A stretch of 64,000 nt of DNA from an uncultured Bilophila sp. (GTDB lineage Bacteria; Desulfobacterota; Desulfovibrionia; Desulfovibrionales; Desulfovibrionaceae), in NCBI GenBank assembly GCA_910585945.1, contig CAJUHZ010000003.1, positions 62,001 to 126,000 on the forward strand, read 5' to 3'. A program made the translations under genes and the position numbers. The notes under the pieces are model-generated. The model worked only from the letters and a program-made list of their open reading frames with translations. It was not told where the DNA came from and did not search any database. Positions 24,597 through 32,225 of the stretch are shown one piece after another. Each line of letters opens with the position of its first letter. Positions within the stretch are counted from its first letter, which is position 1.

Positions 24597-25667
24597 ATGA
24601 GAGAGAAAAAACGCGTTTCCTTCGCCCGGGCGGCGGAACAGCCCCGCGCGGGGGTTTCCCTGCCCGGTCCTGTCGAGGTCTTCCTGGCCTGGCTTGATCT
24701 GCAGAAAGGTTCTTCGCCGGCCACGGGGGCGGCCTACCGCCGGGATCTGGAGCAGTTTGAAAACTGGCTGCGCAACCAGTCCCTGACGCTGGCCGCTCCC
24801 GGCGAGGTGCGCAAACGGGATATCGAGCGGTATTCCGCCTTTCTGTTTCGGGAAGGGCGGGCCAGAAGCTCCATCAGCCGCAAGCTCTCCGCAATCCGGT
24901 CATTCTTTCGCTACCTTTTGCGCAAGAAGCTGGTGAGCGACAACCCGACGGCCGGCGTGCGCAATCCGAAACAGCAGATTCGGCAGCCCGGCACGCTGAA
25001 CGTGGATCAGGTGTTTTCCCTCCTGGACGAAGCCGCCGTTCATTCCGGGGTGCGCCCCTGGGGGGATTCCCCAAATGCTCCGGATGCCCCTGGAACGCCC
25101 CCGCACGAGAGCAGGGAAGGGGCGGCGGCCTGTCGGGATCAGGCGCTTGTCGAACTCCTGTACGGTTCGGGCCTGCGGATTTCCGAGGCTCTGGGACTGA
25201 ACGTCATGGATGTGGATCCCTCCAGCGGGGTGGTGCGCGTTTTGGGCAAGGGCGGCAAGGAACGGCTTGCGCCCCTGAGCGCGACATCGATGCGGACGCT
25301 TGAGCGCTGGCTGCGGACGCGCCCGTTGCTCCTGCCCGCCGCCTCCGTTGAGCAGGCCGTGTTTGTGGGGAACCGCGGGGGGCGTCTCGATCGCCGGCAG
25401 GCCGCCCGCATTCTGGAACACCTGCGGCAGGAGGCCGGGCTGCCCCAGCATGTGTCCCCCCATGCCTTGCGGCATTCTTTTGCCACGCATCTGCTGGAGG
25501 GCGGGGCCGACTTGCGCGCCGTGCAGGAATTGCTTGGCCATGCCCGGCTCTCCACCACCCAGCGCTACACCCATGTGACGCTGGATCGTCTCATGCGCGT
25601 TTACGACAGGGCGCACCCGCTTTCCGGTCTGAAGGCCGCCCCCGTGACGGACGACGGGGATGAATAG
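24597..25667 (+). CDS. Tyrosine recombinase of the XerC/XerD family
   Basis: A 356-residue site-specific recombinase; Xer proteins resolve chromosome dimers at dif. The N-terminal SAM-like domain starts VEVFLAWLDLQKGSSPATG. The catalytic set is complete: Arg in GSGLRISEALGL, Lys in GKGGKERLAPL, His-x2-Arg in PHALRHSFATHLLEGG, His in LLGHARLS and the nucleophile Tyr in TTQRYTHV. A 30-residue Gly/Pro-rich insertion sits before the first catalytic Arg (about residues 165-195), making it longer than the usual 300. The frame is open upstream, but ATG 24597 begins the family-like part. Next to dprA this is a common arrangement for xerC/D, so it is less likely a phage integrase. XerC versus XerD was not decided. 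Confidence 0.88.
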   Translation: MREKKRVSFARAAEQPRAGVSLPGPVEVFLAWLDLQKGSSPATGAAYRRDLEQFENWLRNQSLTLAAPGEVRKRDIERYSAFLFREGRARSSISRKLSAIRSFFRYLLRKKLVSDNPTAGVRNPKQQIRQPGTLNVDQVFSLLDEAAVHSGVRPWGDSPNAPDAPGTPPHESREGAAACRDQALVELLYGSGLRISEALGLNVMDVDPSSGVVRVLGKGGKERLAPLSATSMRTLERWLRTRPLLLPAASVEQAVFVGNRGGRLDRRQAARILEHLRQEAGLPQHVSPHALRHSFATHLLEGGADLRAVQELLGHARLSTTQRYTHVTLDRLMRVYDRAHPLSGLKAAPVTDDGDE

Positions 25668-25815
25668 AAGTCATTTCATGATTCGCATGAAATGGCTTCC
25701 AACGCCGGACGAGAGTCTGGCGCGGCGCGAAAAGCGCCGTGAATGAGCCAAAAAACACGTTTTTGGGCGAAGGATCTTCATGATTCAGCCCAAAGGCTGA
25801 ATCATGAAATGAGTT
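25667..25815 (+). repeat. Composite hairpin repeat, long copy A
   Basis: Four structures in a row: a 14-bp hairpin overlapping the Xer stop (GAAGTCATTTCATG / CATGAAATGGCTTC), a GC hairpin (CGGCGC-GAAAA-GCGCCG), the CCACG-type core at 25747-25768 (here with loop ACACG), and a perfect 13-bp hairpin at 25778-25807 (TCATGATTCAGCC / GGCTGAATCATGA). The first three recur in the same order in reverse complement at about 61195-61313. Confidence 0.75.
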
Positions 25816-26350
25816 CCAGAAGTTGTCGGGGGAGGGCGGAGACCCTGATGCTCCCGGGGAGGGGCGGCCCCGGAAAGCTCGAGGGAAAATCTGGCGGAAG
25901 TCTATGGCGCTTGTGCCTCTTGTATCAATATGATCGTGACGCGCCTGTACGGCCCTCGCCCTGTTTCCTCCCGGAGGTCAGACCCGGAGAGGGGCAGGGC
26001 CCTGCTTGTATCCTTCTGATTAAGCTAATAAAAATTTTTTTGACGGCGTCTTGTCACTTTTTTCCTCTGGATGCCTTTACAATAAAATGATCTTTCTGCA
26101 AAATAATAGCAGTTGTTCAGACAATAACAACATGGGGGGGGCCATGCCGCGGTGAAACGCGGGGGGACCGGCGTCAACTGGACGATCCGGAGCGCAACAG
26201 CGCGGAGTCGCGCTGTTTTCCCGTGTGGCATGGGCCGCGTGAAACGCGGGGACAAATTGATCGTTTTGGAACCTTGAGCGTTCCGATGCGATACGGCGTG
26301 TCGAACCGTGTTTTCGACATTTCAGCAATTGTGCAAACAAGGAGAAAGGC
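25668..26350. other. 680-base gene-free region before the TRAP operon
   Basis: The left part is the composite hairpin repeat. Bases 25820-26020 show no gene. Bases 26020-26135 are AT-rich and probably contain the TRAP promoter; a TACAAT box at 26078-26083 is present but no well-spaced -35 box was found. Bases 26142-26253 form a structured leader described separately. No credible frame was seen on either strand. Confidence 0.6.
26142..26253 (+). promoter_or_regulatory. Structured leader of dctP: two direct repeats around a terminator-like hairpin
   Basis: Two near-identical blocks at 26142-26168 and 26228-26253 each carry a dyad of the form CCGCG-(G)TGAAA-CGCGG followed by GGGGAC. Between them lies a perfect nine-base-pair hairpin, AACAGCGCG / CGCGCTGTT at 26196-26217, ending in a short T-run. 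Downstream GATCGT (26260-26265) can pair with ACGATC (26181-26186). The arrangement could be an attenuator or a pair of repressor sites controlling the TRAP genes. Confidence 0.4.
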
Positions 26351-27466
26351 ATGAGGAAATTGTTTGCTCTTGCGGTAATGGCTGGCCTCCTGTGCTGGGG
26401 GGGGGTGGCGCATGCCGCCAAGTACGAACTGAAGATCCAGACCGCGCAGGGCACGTCGAGCCTGTACTACAAGGTTATGGATCGCATGGCCAAACGCATT
26501 GAAAAGCTGTCCGGCGGGGAGATCAAGGTCGAACTCCTGGCCGAAGGCGCTGTGGTCAAGGCGTTTGAAATTCTTGATGCCGTGGATCAGGGCATCGTCA
26601 ACGGCGGCCAGGCCTGGACGCACTACTGGTCCGGCAAGCATCCGGCCGGCGTGCTCTTTGCCGCGCCCACGGCCGGTCTTGGCATCGGCCTTGACCAGAC
26701 TGCCGTCATGTCGTGGATCTGGGAAGGCGAGGGCCAGAAGCTGCTCGAAGAATACTACCAGCAGGTTCTCAAGGCCAATGTGAAGCCGTATCTGGTCATG
26801 CCCATGGGTCCCGAACCCTTCGGCTGGTTCAAGCAGCATTACGGAACGCTGGAGGAAATCCGCAAGGTCAAGTTCCGCTCCCCGCCAGGCGTGCCGGCCG
26901 AGTCGTTCAAGGAAATGGGAATGCCCGTGGTTTCCATGCCCGGTCCGGACATTATCCCCGCCGCGCAGCGCGGCGTTATTGATGCGGCCGAATGGATTTC
27001 CCCCGCTGACGATATGCTCCTCGGCTTCGCGGAAATCTGGAAGCACTACTACATCCAGGGCCTGCATCAGGTTATTTCCATCTCTGACATCATCATCAAC
27101 AAGGATTGGTACGATTCCCTGCCGCCCAATCTGCAGGCTGTGATCGACGAATCCATGCGCGCTACCGTCACGGACATGATCAACATGAATGTGAGCGAAA
27201 ACTCCACCGCGTTGAGCAAGCTCGTGAAGGAAGATTCCGTTATCATCGAAGATACGCCCGAAGAATACGTCAGCGCGTACATGGCCGCTTCGAACAAGGT
27301 TGTGAAGAAGTATGCCGACGCTGATCCCTTCTTCAAGAAGGTGTACGATTCCATGCAGAAGTGGGCGGAACTCACTGTTCCGTACCAGAAGCGCGTGAAC
27401 GGCGTGTATTACAACATGGGCAAGGCCGCCATGGACGCCGGGATTATCACGGAGTACAAGAAGTAG
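26351..27466 (+). CDS. TRAP transporter solute-binding protein, DctP/TakP-like
   Basis: A 371-residue periplasmic protein with a signal peptide (residues 1-23, ending AHAA). It captures a carboxylate-type solute for a sodium-driven TRAP importer. Family blocks include VELLAEGAVVKAFEILDAVDQG, GPDIIPAAQRGVIDAAEWISP and GLHQVISISDIIINKDWYDSLP. The strings around WSGKHPAGVLFAAPTAG and the second-half Trp/Tyr residues resemble the group that binds 2-oxo acids or lactate (TakP-like), so an organic acid is the best guess. It has AAGGAGA before the ATG. dctQ and dctM follow, with a terminator-like hairpin between dctP and dctQ. Confidence 0.92.
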   Translation: MRKLFALAVMAGLLCWGGVAHAAKYELKIQTAQGTSSLYYKVMDRMAKRIEKLSGGEIKVELLAEGAVVKAFEILDAVDQGIVNGGQAWTHYWSGKHPAGVLFAAPTAGLGIGLDQTAVMSWIWEGEGQKLLEEYYQQVLKANVKPYLVMPMGPEPFGWFKQHYGTLEEIRKVKFRSPPGVPAESFKEMGMPVVSMPGPDIIPAAQRGVIDAAEWISPADDMLLGFAEIWKHYYIQGLHQVISISDIIINKDWYDSLPPNLQAVIDESMRATVTDMINMNVSENSTALSKLVKEDSVIIEDTPEEYVSAYMAASNKVVKKYADADPFFKKVYDSMQKWAELTVPYQKRVNGVYYNMGKAAMDAGIITEYKK

Positions 27467-27481
27467 GCGAGAGTTTCAACG

Positions 27482-27513
27482 GGGAGGGGAACGTTGTTCC
27501 TCTCCCTTTTTTT
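27482..27513 (+). terminator. Intrinsic terminator or attenuator between dctP and dctQ
   Basis: Arms GGGAGGGGAAC and GTTCCTCTCCC (one G-T pair) with a three-base loop, directly followed by seven T residues, 16 bases after the dctP stop. Partial readthrough would give more binding protein than membrane subunits, a common need in binding-protein transporters. Confidence 0.75.
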
Positions 27514-27535
27514 ATTTCTTGCTCCAGAGGATGTG

Positions 27536-28114
27536 ATGATGACAGCAGCAAATTCCCCCAGCGTCGATCGGGTTCCGGCCTCGGCTCAACGCACCATCCG
27601 GATCCTTGACGGGATCAGCATTTTTACGGGCAAGGCGGTTTCATGGTTGCTCATCCCCATGATGCTGAGTCTCGTGTACGAAGTCTTCATGCGATATCTT
27701 TTTCACAGCCCCACCATCTGGTCGATGGATATGGCGGTGATACTTTTCGGCATCAATTTCATGGTGGGTTCGGCGTATTGCCTGCAATCCGGCGGGCATA
27801 TCCGCACCGACTTCTTTTACAACAACTGGTCGGTGAAAACCAAGGCCAAAGTTGATATCCTGATGTACATTCTTCTCTTTTTTCCGGTTCACATCGTCTT
27901 TCTGGAAGTGGGCTGGAAATATTTCTGGAAGTCCTTCACCATCAGCGAAACAATGGTTTCAAGCCCGTGGATGCCTATTGTCTGGCCGTTGAAGTTCGCC
28001 ATTCCGTGTTGCGTTGCACTGACGCTGGTGCAGGGCGTCTCGGAGGTGATCAAGAACATCTACAGGTGGAAAACCGGCGTTGATTACTGGGCTGCGGAGA
28101 CGGAAGCGGCCTAG
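27536..28114 (+). CDS. TRAP transporter small membrane subunit DctQ
   Basis: A 192-residue inner-membrane protein with four predicted helices (starting around VSWLLIPMMLSLVYEVFMRY, WSMDMAVILFGINFMVG, VDILMYILLFFPVHIVFLEV and FAIPCCVALTLVQGVSE). The region R-Y-x-F-x-S-P-T-I-W-S-x-D is the family signature. The frame reaches back to 27494, but that segment lies inside the attenuator hairpin tail. The tandem ATG codons at 27536/27539 follow CCAGAGGATG and are better starts. It pairs with DctM to form the ion-driven translocator. Confidence 0.9.
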   Translation: MMTAANSPSVDRVPASAQRTIRILDGISIFTGKAVSWLLIPMMLSLVYEVFMRYLFHSPTIWSMDMAVILFGINFMVGSAYCLQSGGHIRTDFFYNNWSVKTKAKVDILMYILLFFPVHIVFLEVGWKYFWKSFTISETMVSSPWMPIVWPLKFAIPCCVALTLVQGVSEVIKNIYRWKTGVDYWAAETEAA

Positions 28115-28134
28115 CCGCAAAGAGAGGAGCGTCT

Positions 28135-29460
28135 ATGGAAATATCCACAAATGAACTGCTTGGTCTGCTTTCGCTGGGGGCGATGTTCCTCGCCTTTTGC
28201 ACCGGGTTTCCCATTTCCTATGTGATGGTGTTCAGCGGGCTGACTTTTGGTTTTATCGGCATCGGCAAAATTGTTTTTTACCTGTTGACGGTGCAATTCT
28301 ATCAGGTCATGACCGACTCGGTCATGGGAGCCATTCCGCCATTTCTGCTCATGGGGTATATCCTTGAGAGCGCGGGGCTTATGGATCGGCTCTTCAAATC
28401 GTTTCAGATGCTGCTGTGCCGCCTGCCCGGCTCCCTGTACGCGGCGGTCATCTTCACCGGCACAATTTTCGCTGCGGCCACGGGCATTGTGGGATCGTCG
28501 GTGAACCTGCTCTGCGTCATGGCGGAGCCGGCCATGCGCCGGAGCGGCTATAACATCCGTATGGGCGCGGGGTCCATCGCCGCGTCGGGCACGCTGGGCA
28601 TCCTCATTCCCCCGAGCGTCATGCTTGTGGTCATGGGGCCGATCGTGGGCGTGCCGGTGACCGATCTGTTCGCGGCCGCCGTCATTCCCGGTCTGATGCT
28701 CGCCGGCATCTACATTGCGTACTCGCTCGTGCGTTGCGCGCTCAACCCCGAGCTTGGCCCGCCGCTGCCGCCCGAGCTTCGGCCCGAAAGCTTCGGCAAG
28801 GCTCTGCGGGAAGTGTTCATTGGCGTCATCCCGCTGCTTCTGCTCATTTTTTCCACGCTCGGCAGTATCCTCATGGGCATCGCCACGCCTACCGAGGCGG
28901 CTTCCTGCGGCGCGTTCGGCGCGTTCGTTCTTGTCTTCGCGTACCGCAAGTTCTCCTGGGAAGGCATGAAGGACGCCCTGTTCAAGACAACAAAGCTGTC
29001 GGCCATGATTCTCATCATGATCGCGTCGTGCAACTTCTTCGGCTCGGTCTTTTCGCGCCTGGGAAGCGCCGCGTGGCTGTCGCGCTTTTTGATGTCGCTT
29101 GACATGCCGCCCATGGCGATGCTGGCGCTCATCATGCTGACCATCTTCTTCCTTGGCTGGGCCATGGAGTGGATCCCCATCGTTCTTATCTTCCTGCCGC
29201 TCATGCTGCCCACGGTGGAAGCGATGCAGTTCGACAAGCTGTGGTTCTGCCTGGTCATGGCCGTGACGTTGCAGACTTCCTGGCTGTCGCCGCCGGTGGC
29301 GCTCTCGGCCTATTTCATCAAGGGCAGTCTGCCGCACTGGGATTTGATGGATATCTACAAGGGCATGTTCCAGTATATCGGATGCCAGGTTGTCGGGATC
29401 ATTCTTGTCATCGTGTTCCCGGCGATCGTCACCTGGCTGCCCAACTTCCTCAAGCAATAG
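28135..29460 (+). CDS. TRAP transporter large membrane subunit DctM
   Basis: A 441-residue inner-membrane protein of the DctM family with about twelve hydrophobic segments, the ion and substrate channel of the TRAP system. Typical features: GFPISYVMVFSGLTFGF, AATGIVGSSVNLLCVMAEPAM, a second inverted half with ATPTEAASCGAFGAFV, and the late SWLSPPVALSAYFIKGSLP. It starts 20 bases after dctQ with GAGAGGAG upstream. A GC hairpin without a T-run (29471-29488) lies just after the stop. The larger DctM size and the helix order match unfused DctQM systems. Confidence 0.94.
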   Translation: MEISTNELLGLLSLGAMFLAFCTGFPISYVMVFSGLTFGFIGIGKIVFYLLTVQFYQVMTDSVMGAIPPFLLMGYILESAGLMDRLFKSFQMLLCRLPGSLYAAVIFTGTIFAAATGIVGSSVNLLCVMAEPAMRRSGYNIRMGAGSIAASGTLGILIPPSVMLVVMGPIVGVPVTDLFAAAVIPGLMLAGIYIAYSLVRCALNPELGPPLPPELRPESFGKALREVFIGVIPLLLLIFSTLGSILMGIATPTEAASCGAFGAFVLVFAYRKFSWEGMKDALFKTTKLSAMILIMIASCNFFGSVFSRLGSAAWLSRFLMSLDMPPMAMLALIMLTIFFLGWAMEWIPIVLIFLPLMLPTVEAMQFDKLWFCLVMAVTLQTSWLSPPVALSAYFIKGSLPHWDLMDIYKGMFQYIGCQVVGIILVIVFPAIVTWLPNFLKQ

Positions 29461-29470
29461 GCGGATGTTC

Positions 29471-29488
29471 GGGCCGCTCTGGCGGCCC
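29471..29488. terminator. GC hairpin after dctM
   Basis: GGGCCGC and GCGGCCC pair perfectly with a four-base loop, ten bases after the dctM stop. No T-run follows, so its strength as a terminator is uncertain. Confidence 0.4.
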
Positions 29489-29656
29489 GCCGGCTTCACG
29501 TCCGGTTCACAGGCTTCACGAGGCTCTGCGTGCAGAATATTTTTGCAAACAGGGCCTCGTGTGTTCTGGAGCGGGGCGGTTTGCTGTATTCTGCCCCGGA
29601 CAGGGGGTTGCCGGTCCAGCCTGCAATCCATAACAAGCAAAATGCAAGGAGTAAAC

Positions 29657-30394
29657 ATGTTGCGGAGCATTCTTGCCGCGTGTGCGGCTGTCCTGCTGAC
29701 GTCGGGAACGCTTTTTGCCGGGGAAACGGTGAAGGTGGCCAGCAATCCCACATGGCCTCCCATGGAATTCCTCAATGCGGAAAAGAAGATCGTGGGCTAC
29801 GATCGGGATATCATGGAAGCCATTGCCGAAGAGATGGGCTTCAGCATCGACATGCGCAACACCGCGTGGGACGGCATTTTCGCCTCGCTTGAGTCCGCGC
29901 AGAGCGACGTCATCGCCTCCTGCGTGACCATCACGGAACCGCGCAAGAAGAATTATCTTTTTTCCGATCCCTATTATGAAGTCAGGCAGGCTCTGGTTGT
30001 CGCGCGGGATTCCGCCATCAGCAAGCCCGAAGATCTGAAGGGAAAGACCATCGGCGTGCAGATCGGCACGACGGCTGTGGAAGCCTTGCGCAAGATGAAG
30101 GGCGACTTCACCATCAAGACCTATGACGAGGTGGGCCTGGTGTTTGAAGATTTGCGCAACGGCCGCCTTGACGCGGCAATGTGCGACGACCCTGTGGCCC
30201 GCTACTACTCCAGCCGCAAGGAAGGTTACCAGGATCTCATGAAGCTGGCCTTTGTCACGGACGATGTGGAATATATCGGCTTTGTCATGCGCAAGGACGA
30301 TACCGCGATGCAGGAGCGGATCAACAAGGGGCTTGCGGCCATTCGGGCCAACGGCAAGGAAAAGGCCATTCGCGTCAAATGGCTTGGAGAATAA
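29657..30394 (+). CDS. Amino-acid-type ABC transporter solute-binding protein, orphan
   Basis: A 245-residue periplasmic protein of the SBP family 3 fold (bacterial PBPb). Signal peptide residues 1-21 (LAACAAVLLTSGTLFAG). Blocks typical of polar amino acid binders: ASNPTWPPMEFLNAEKKIVG, GYDRDIMEAIAEEMG, DVIASCVTITEPRKKNYLFS, GKTIGVQIGTTAVEAL and RLDAAMCDDPVARYY. The Arg in TEPRKK is the usual carboxylate ligand. AAGGAGT lies seven bases before the ATG. No permease or ATPase gene is adjacent, so it must share one elsewhere or act in sensing. The frame upstream to 29390 is not coding. Confidence 0.9.
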   Translation: MLRSILAACAAVLLTSGTLFAGETVKVASNPTWPPMEFLNAEKKIVGYDRDIMEAIAEEMGFSIDMRNTAWDGIFASLESAQSDVIASCVTITEPRKKNYLFSDPYYEVRQALVVARDSAISKPEDLKGKTIGVQIGTTAVEALRKMKGDFTIKTYDEVGLVFEDLRNGRLDAAMCDDPVARYYSSRKEGYQDLMKLAFVTDDVEYIGFVMRKDDTAMQERINKGLAAIRANGKEKAIRVKWLGE

Positions 30395-30415
30395 CAACAG
30401 AGGCGTTTGAAGTGT

Positions 30416-30475
30416 GTGGGGGGGCTTCGCGCCCCCACCCCCCCGCAGTAGAGGAATGATTCCCCTGCACCCTCG
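30416..30475 (-). repeat. GC-rich palindrome string, copy 2
   Basis: On the minus strand the order is GGGTGCAGGGGAATCATTCC, then GGGGGTGGGGGCGCGAAGCC, the same order as at 6392, 31204 and 33019. Two changes break the central palindrome here (TTCCTCTACTGC). The terminal hairpin GGGGGC-GCGAA-GCCCCC remains and could terminate the upstream binding-protein transcript. Confidence 0.65.
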
Positions 30476-30537
30476 ATAACTCTGGCGCTCTGCGCCAAAC
30501 GGCATATTCGGGGGCTATGGCATTACAAGGAAAACGC

Positions 30538-31035
30538 ATGGGGTATGAAATCGAACGCAGATTCCTGGTGTGTTCGGACGCCTGGCGTGGTCTCGCCCCC
30601 GGCCTTCTGTACCGGCAGGGGTACCTTTGTTCGGAGCCGGATCGCACGGTGCGGGTGCGTCTGATCGGAACGTCCGAAGCCGACGGCGCGGCCTTTCTCA
30701 CGCTCAAGGGCAGGCAGACGGGATTTCGTCGTCCGGAATTCGAGTATGAGATTCCCTTTGCCGACGGCGCTTTTCTGCTTGAACACATGGCTGAAAAGCC
30801 GCTTGTCGAGAAATGCCGCCACCGCATCGCGCTGGATGGGCTTGTGTGGGAGGTGGACGAATTCCTGGGCGAGAACGCGGGGCTTGTGCTGGCGGAGCTG
30901 GAGCTTGCGGCTGAGGATCAGAGCTTTTCCCGCCCGGGCTGGCTTGGCGCGGAAGTTACAGGAGACTGGCGCTACGCCAATTCCAGCCTGGCCCGGCATC
31001 CCTTCCGCCGATGGGGGAAAAATTCTGCGGCATGA
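30538..31035 (+). CDS. CYTH-domain protein (triphosphate tunnel metalloenzyme)
   Basis: A 165-residue cytosolic protein of the CYTH superfamily, whose members hydrolyse inorganic or organic triphosphates inside a beta-barrel tunnel. The N-terminal signature is YEIERRFLV; the family ExExK motif is read here as E-I-E-R-R, with Arg in place of Lys. Later strands show RTVRVRL, AFLTLKGRQTGFRRPEFEYEIP and EVDEFLGENAGLVLAELEL. Size fits stand-alone bacterial members such as inorganic triphosphatase. The ATG at 30538 has AAGGAAA nearby and starts the domain, so the seven extra upstream codons are probably untranslated. The true substrate is not known. Confidence 0.88.
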   Translation: MGYEIERRFLVCSDAWRGLAPGLLYRQGYLCSEPDRTVRVRLIGTSEADGAAFLTLKGRQTGFRRPEFEYEIPFADGAFLLEHMAEKPLVEKCRHRIALDGLVWEVDEFLGENAGLVLAELELAAEDQSFSRPGWLGAEVTGDWRYANSSLARHPFRRWGKNSAA

Positions 31036-31050
31036 GGGAGGGCGTCCCGA

Positions 31051-31186
31051 TCCGCCTGCCGCAACACCGTTTGTACGTCCGGCGGCGTTGCAAGGCCAAA
31101 TTGACTGTATGTTCGGGACAGCTTCGCCCAATGTTTGCCCGTGCCGGCCGAACAAAACGGTTTTTTGCGGACGGGGTTGTCATGAG
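31051..31186 (+). repeat. 136-bp dispersed element, copy A
   Basis: This begins CGCCTGCCGCAACACCGT and ends GCGGACGGGGTTGTCATGAG. It shares most positions with 31961-32096, 58321-58460 and the reverse complement of 32856-32986. Conserved blocks: CCTGCCGCAA, GGCGGCGTTGCAAGGCC, GACAGCTTCGCCCAATGTT and the A/T hairpin before GCGGACGG. Read on the minus strand it opens M-T-T-P-S-A-K. Confidence 0.8.
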
Positions 31187-31203
31187 ATCTGACCCCCAGG
31201 CGT

Positions 31204-31292
31204 TTGCCGGCCCGGCGCAACGCGCCAGCCGGCATTGAGGGTGCAGGGGAATCATTCCCCTGCCGAGGGGTTTGGGGGCGAGCAGCCCCCAA
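31204..31292 (+). repeat. GC-rich palindrome string, copy 3
   Basis: Three palindromes in series: GCCGG-CCCGGCGCAACGCGCC-AGCCGGC, GCAGGGGAAT/ATTCCCCTGC, and TTGGGGGC-GAGCA-GCCCCCAA. It directly follows copy A of the 136-bp element. The last hairpin lies in the 3' flank of the facing exported-protein gene and may end its transcript. Confidence 0.75.
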
Positions 31293-31313
31293 CCTTTCAA
31301 ATGGTTTTACGTT

Positions 31314-31796
31314 CTAAAATTTGGGGAAGAGGGCAGGATCGGCGGGCTTCAGGTTTTTCAGCAGTTCCTTGCCGGTATTGATGGTGGGGCCGAGGATGGT
31401 CGTCACCGCAAAGACCTTGCCGTTCGAGGCGAAGTAGGAAACCCCCTTGCCGGGGCCTTGCGCGTAGGTGGTCTCGTACACGCCGTCCTTTTCAACCGGA
31501 TCGCTGGCGTTGATGCCGCCGGCTTTCATCCCGGCGATGGTCTGCGCGGCCACGTCCTTGGCGGCCATGGGGTTGGCGACAACCGTGATGGTGACGGCGG
31601 ATCCATCCTTGGTGTTCTGGAAAATGGCCATGGTGCTGCCGTTCATGTTCTGAACGGGCTGAGGCTGCTTCCAGTCGGCCGGCAAGTCAATGGAGAAGGT
31701 GTCGGTTTTGACTTCCTGCGCCAGAGCCGGAACGGCCAGGGCCGCACCGAGAACGCAGGCGAAAAGCAGTCTGCCGCATTGCTTGAGAGAAAGCAT
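31314..31796 (-). CDS. Exported protein of unknown function, DcrB/PsbP-like
   Basis: A 160-residue protein with a clear Sec signal peptide (residues 6-26, ending ALAQ). It should be periplasmic, as there is no lipobox. The mature part (FSIDLPADWKQPQPVQNMNG, then MAIFQNTKDGSAVTITVVAN) has the beta-rich look of DcrB/PsbP-like small envelope proteins, but the similarity is by eye only. CAGGGAG lies seven bases before the ATG. It is a single-gene unit between dispersed repeats. Function unknown. Confidence 0.75.
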   Translation of the reverse strand: MLSLKQCGRLLFACVLGAALAVPALAQEVKTDTFSIDLPADWKQPQPVQNMNGSTMAIFQNTKDGSAVTITVVANPMAAKDVAAQTIAGMKAGGINASDPVEKDGVYETTYAQGPGKGVSYFASNGKVFAVTTILGPTINTGKELLKNLKPADPALFPKF

Positions 31797-32225
31797 GGAA
31801 AACTCCCTGTTTCGTGTTTGAGACGCCCTCCCATCTCAGGATGGCGTCCGTCAGGCAATACCCGGTACGAATGTTCGCCGCTGCACGGCTCGCATTCTTC
31901 CGGCTTCCTCTTCGCCCTCTCGGTGCGCAAAGTCAAGAGGTTAGGCAGCCCTCATGAACCCGCCTGCCGCAAGGCCGCCTTTTTGCCTCCGGTGGCATTG
32001 CAAGGCCGACATTGACTGTATTTCGGGACAGATTCGTCTGTTTGCCCCTTGCCGGTCGGAAAAAAACGGCTTTTTGCGGACGGTGTTTTCATGAGGGTTG
32101 ACCTTGAATCCATGCGCGTGTTGCGCGCTCGTGGGTTGTCTGTTACCCTGCCCGGAGGCGAAGCGCCCGCAGAAAGGGACGATGCGGAGCGCTTGCGGCG
32201 GATATGCGTCCCGGGGAGATGCTGC
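31797..32225. other. Gap before the NimA-like gene, mostly repeat
   Basis: The first 160 bases hold the promoter side of the exported-protein gene, with no other gene visible. Copy B of the 136-bp element covers 31961-32096. The frame of the downstream gene stays open through 32091-32225 (MRVDLESMRVLRARG onward), but that part does not look like the nitroimidazole-reductase family and lacks a ribosome site. Confidence 0.6.
31961..32096 (+). repeat. 136-bp dispersed element, copy B
   Basis: Begins CGCCTGCCGCAAGGCCGCC and ends GCGGACGGTGTTTTCATGAG. The A/T hairpin near the right end is GGTCGGAAAAAAACGGC. Read on the minus strand it gives M-K-T-P-S-A-K-S-R-F-F, matching the openings of the other copies. 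Confidence 0.8.

Noticed and set aside
32091..32225. N-terminal extension of the NimA-like protein
   Set aside because: It starts at the end of a dispersed repeat, lacks family similarity, and the internal ATG gives the normal length with a ribosome site.
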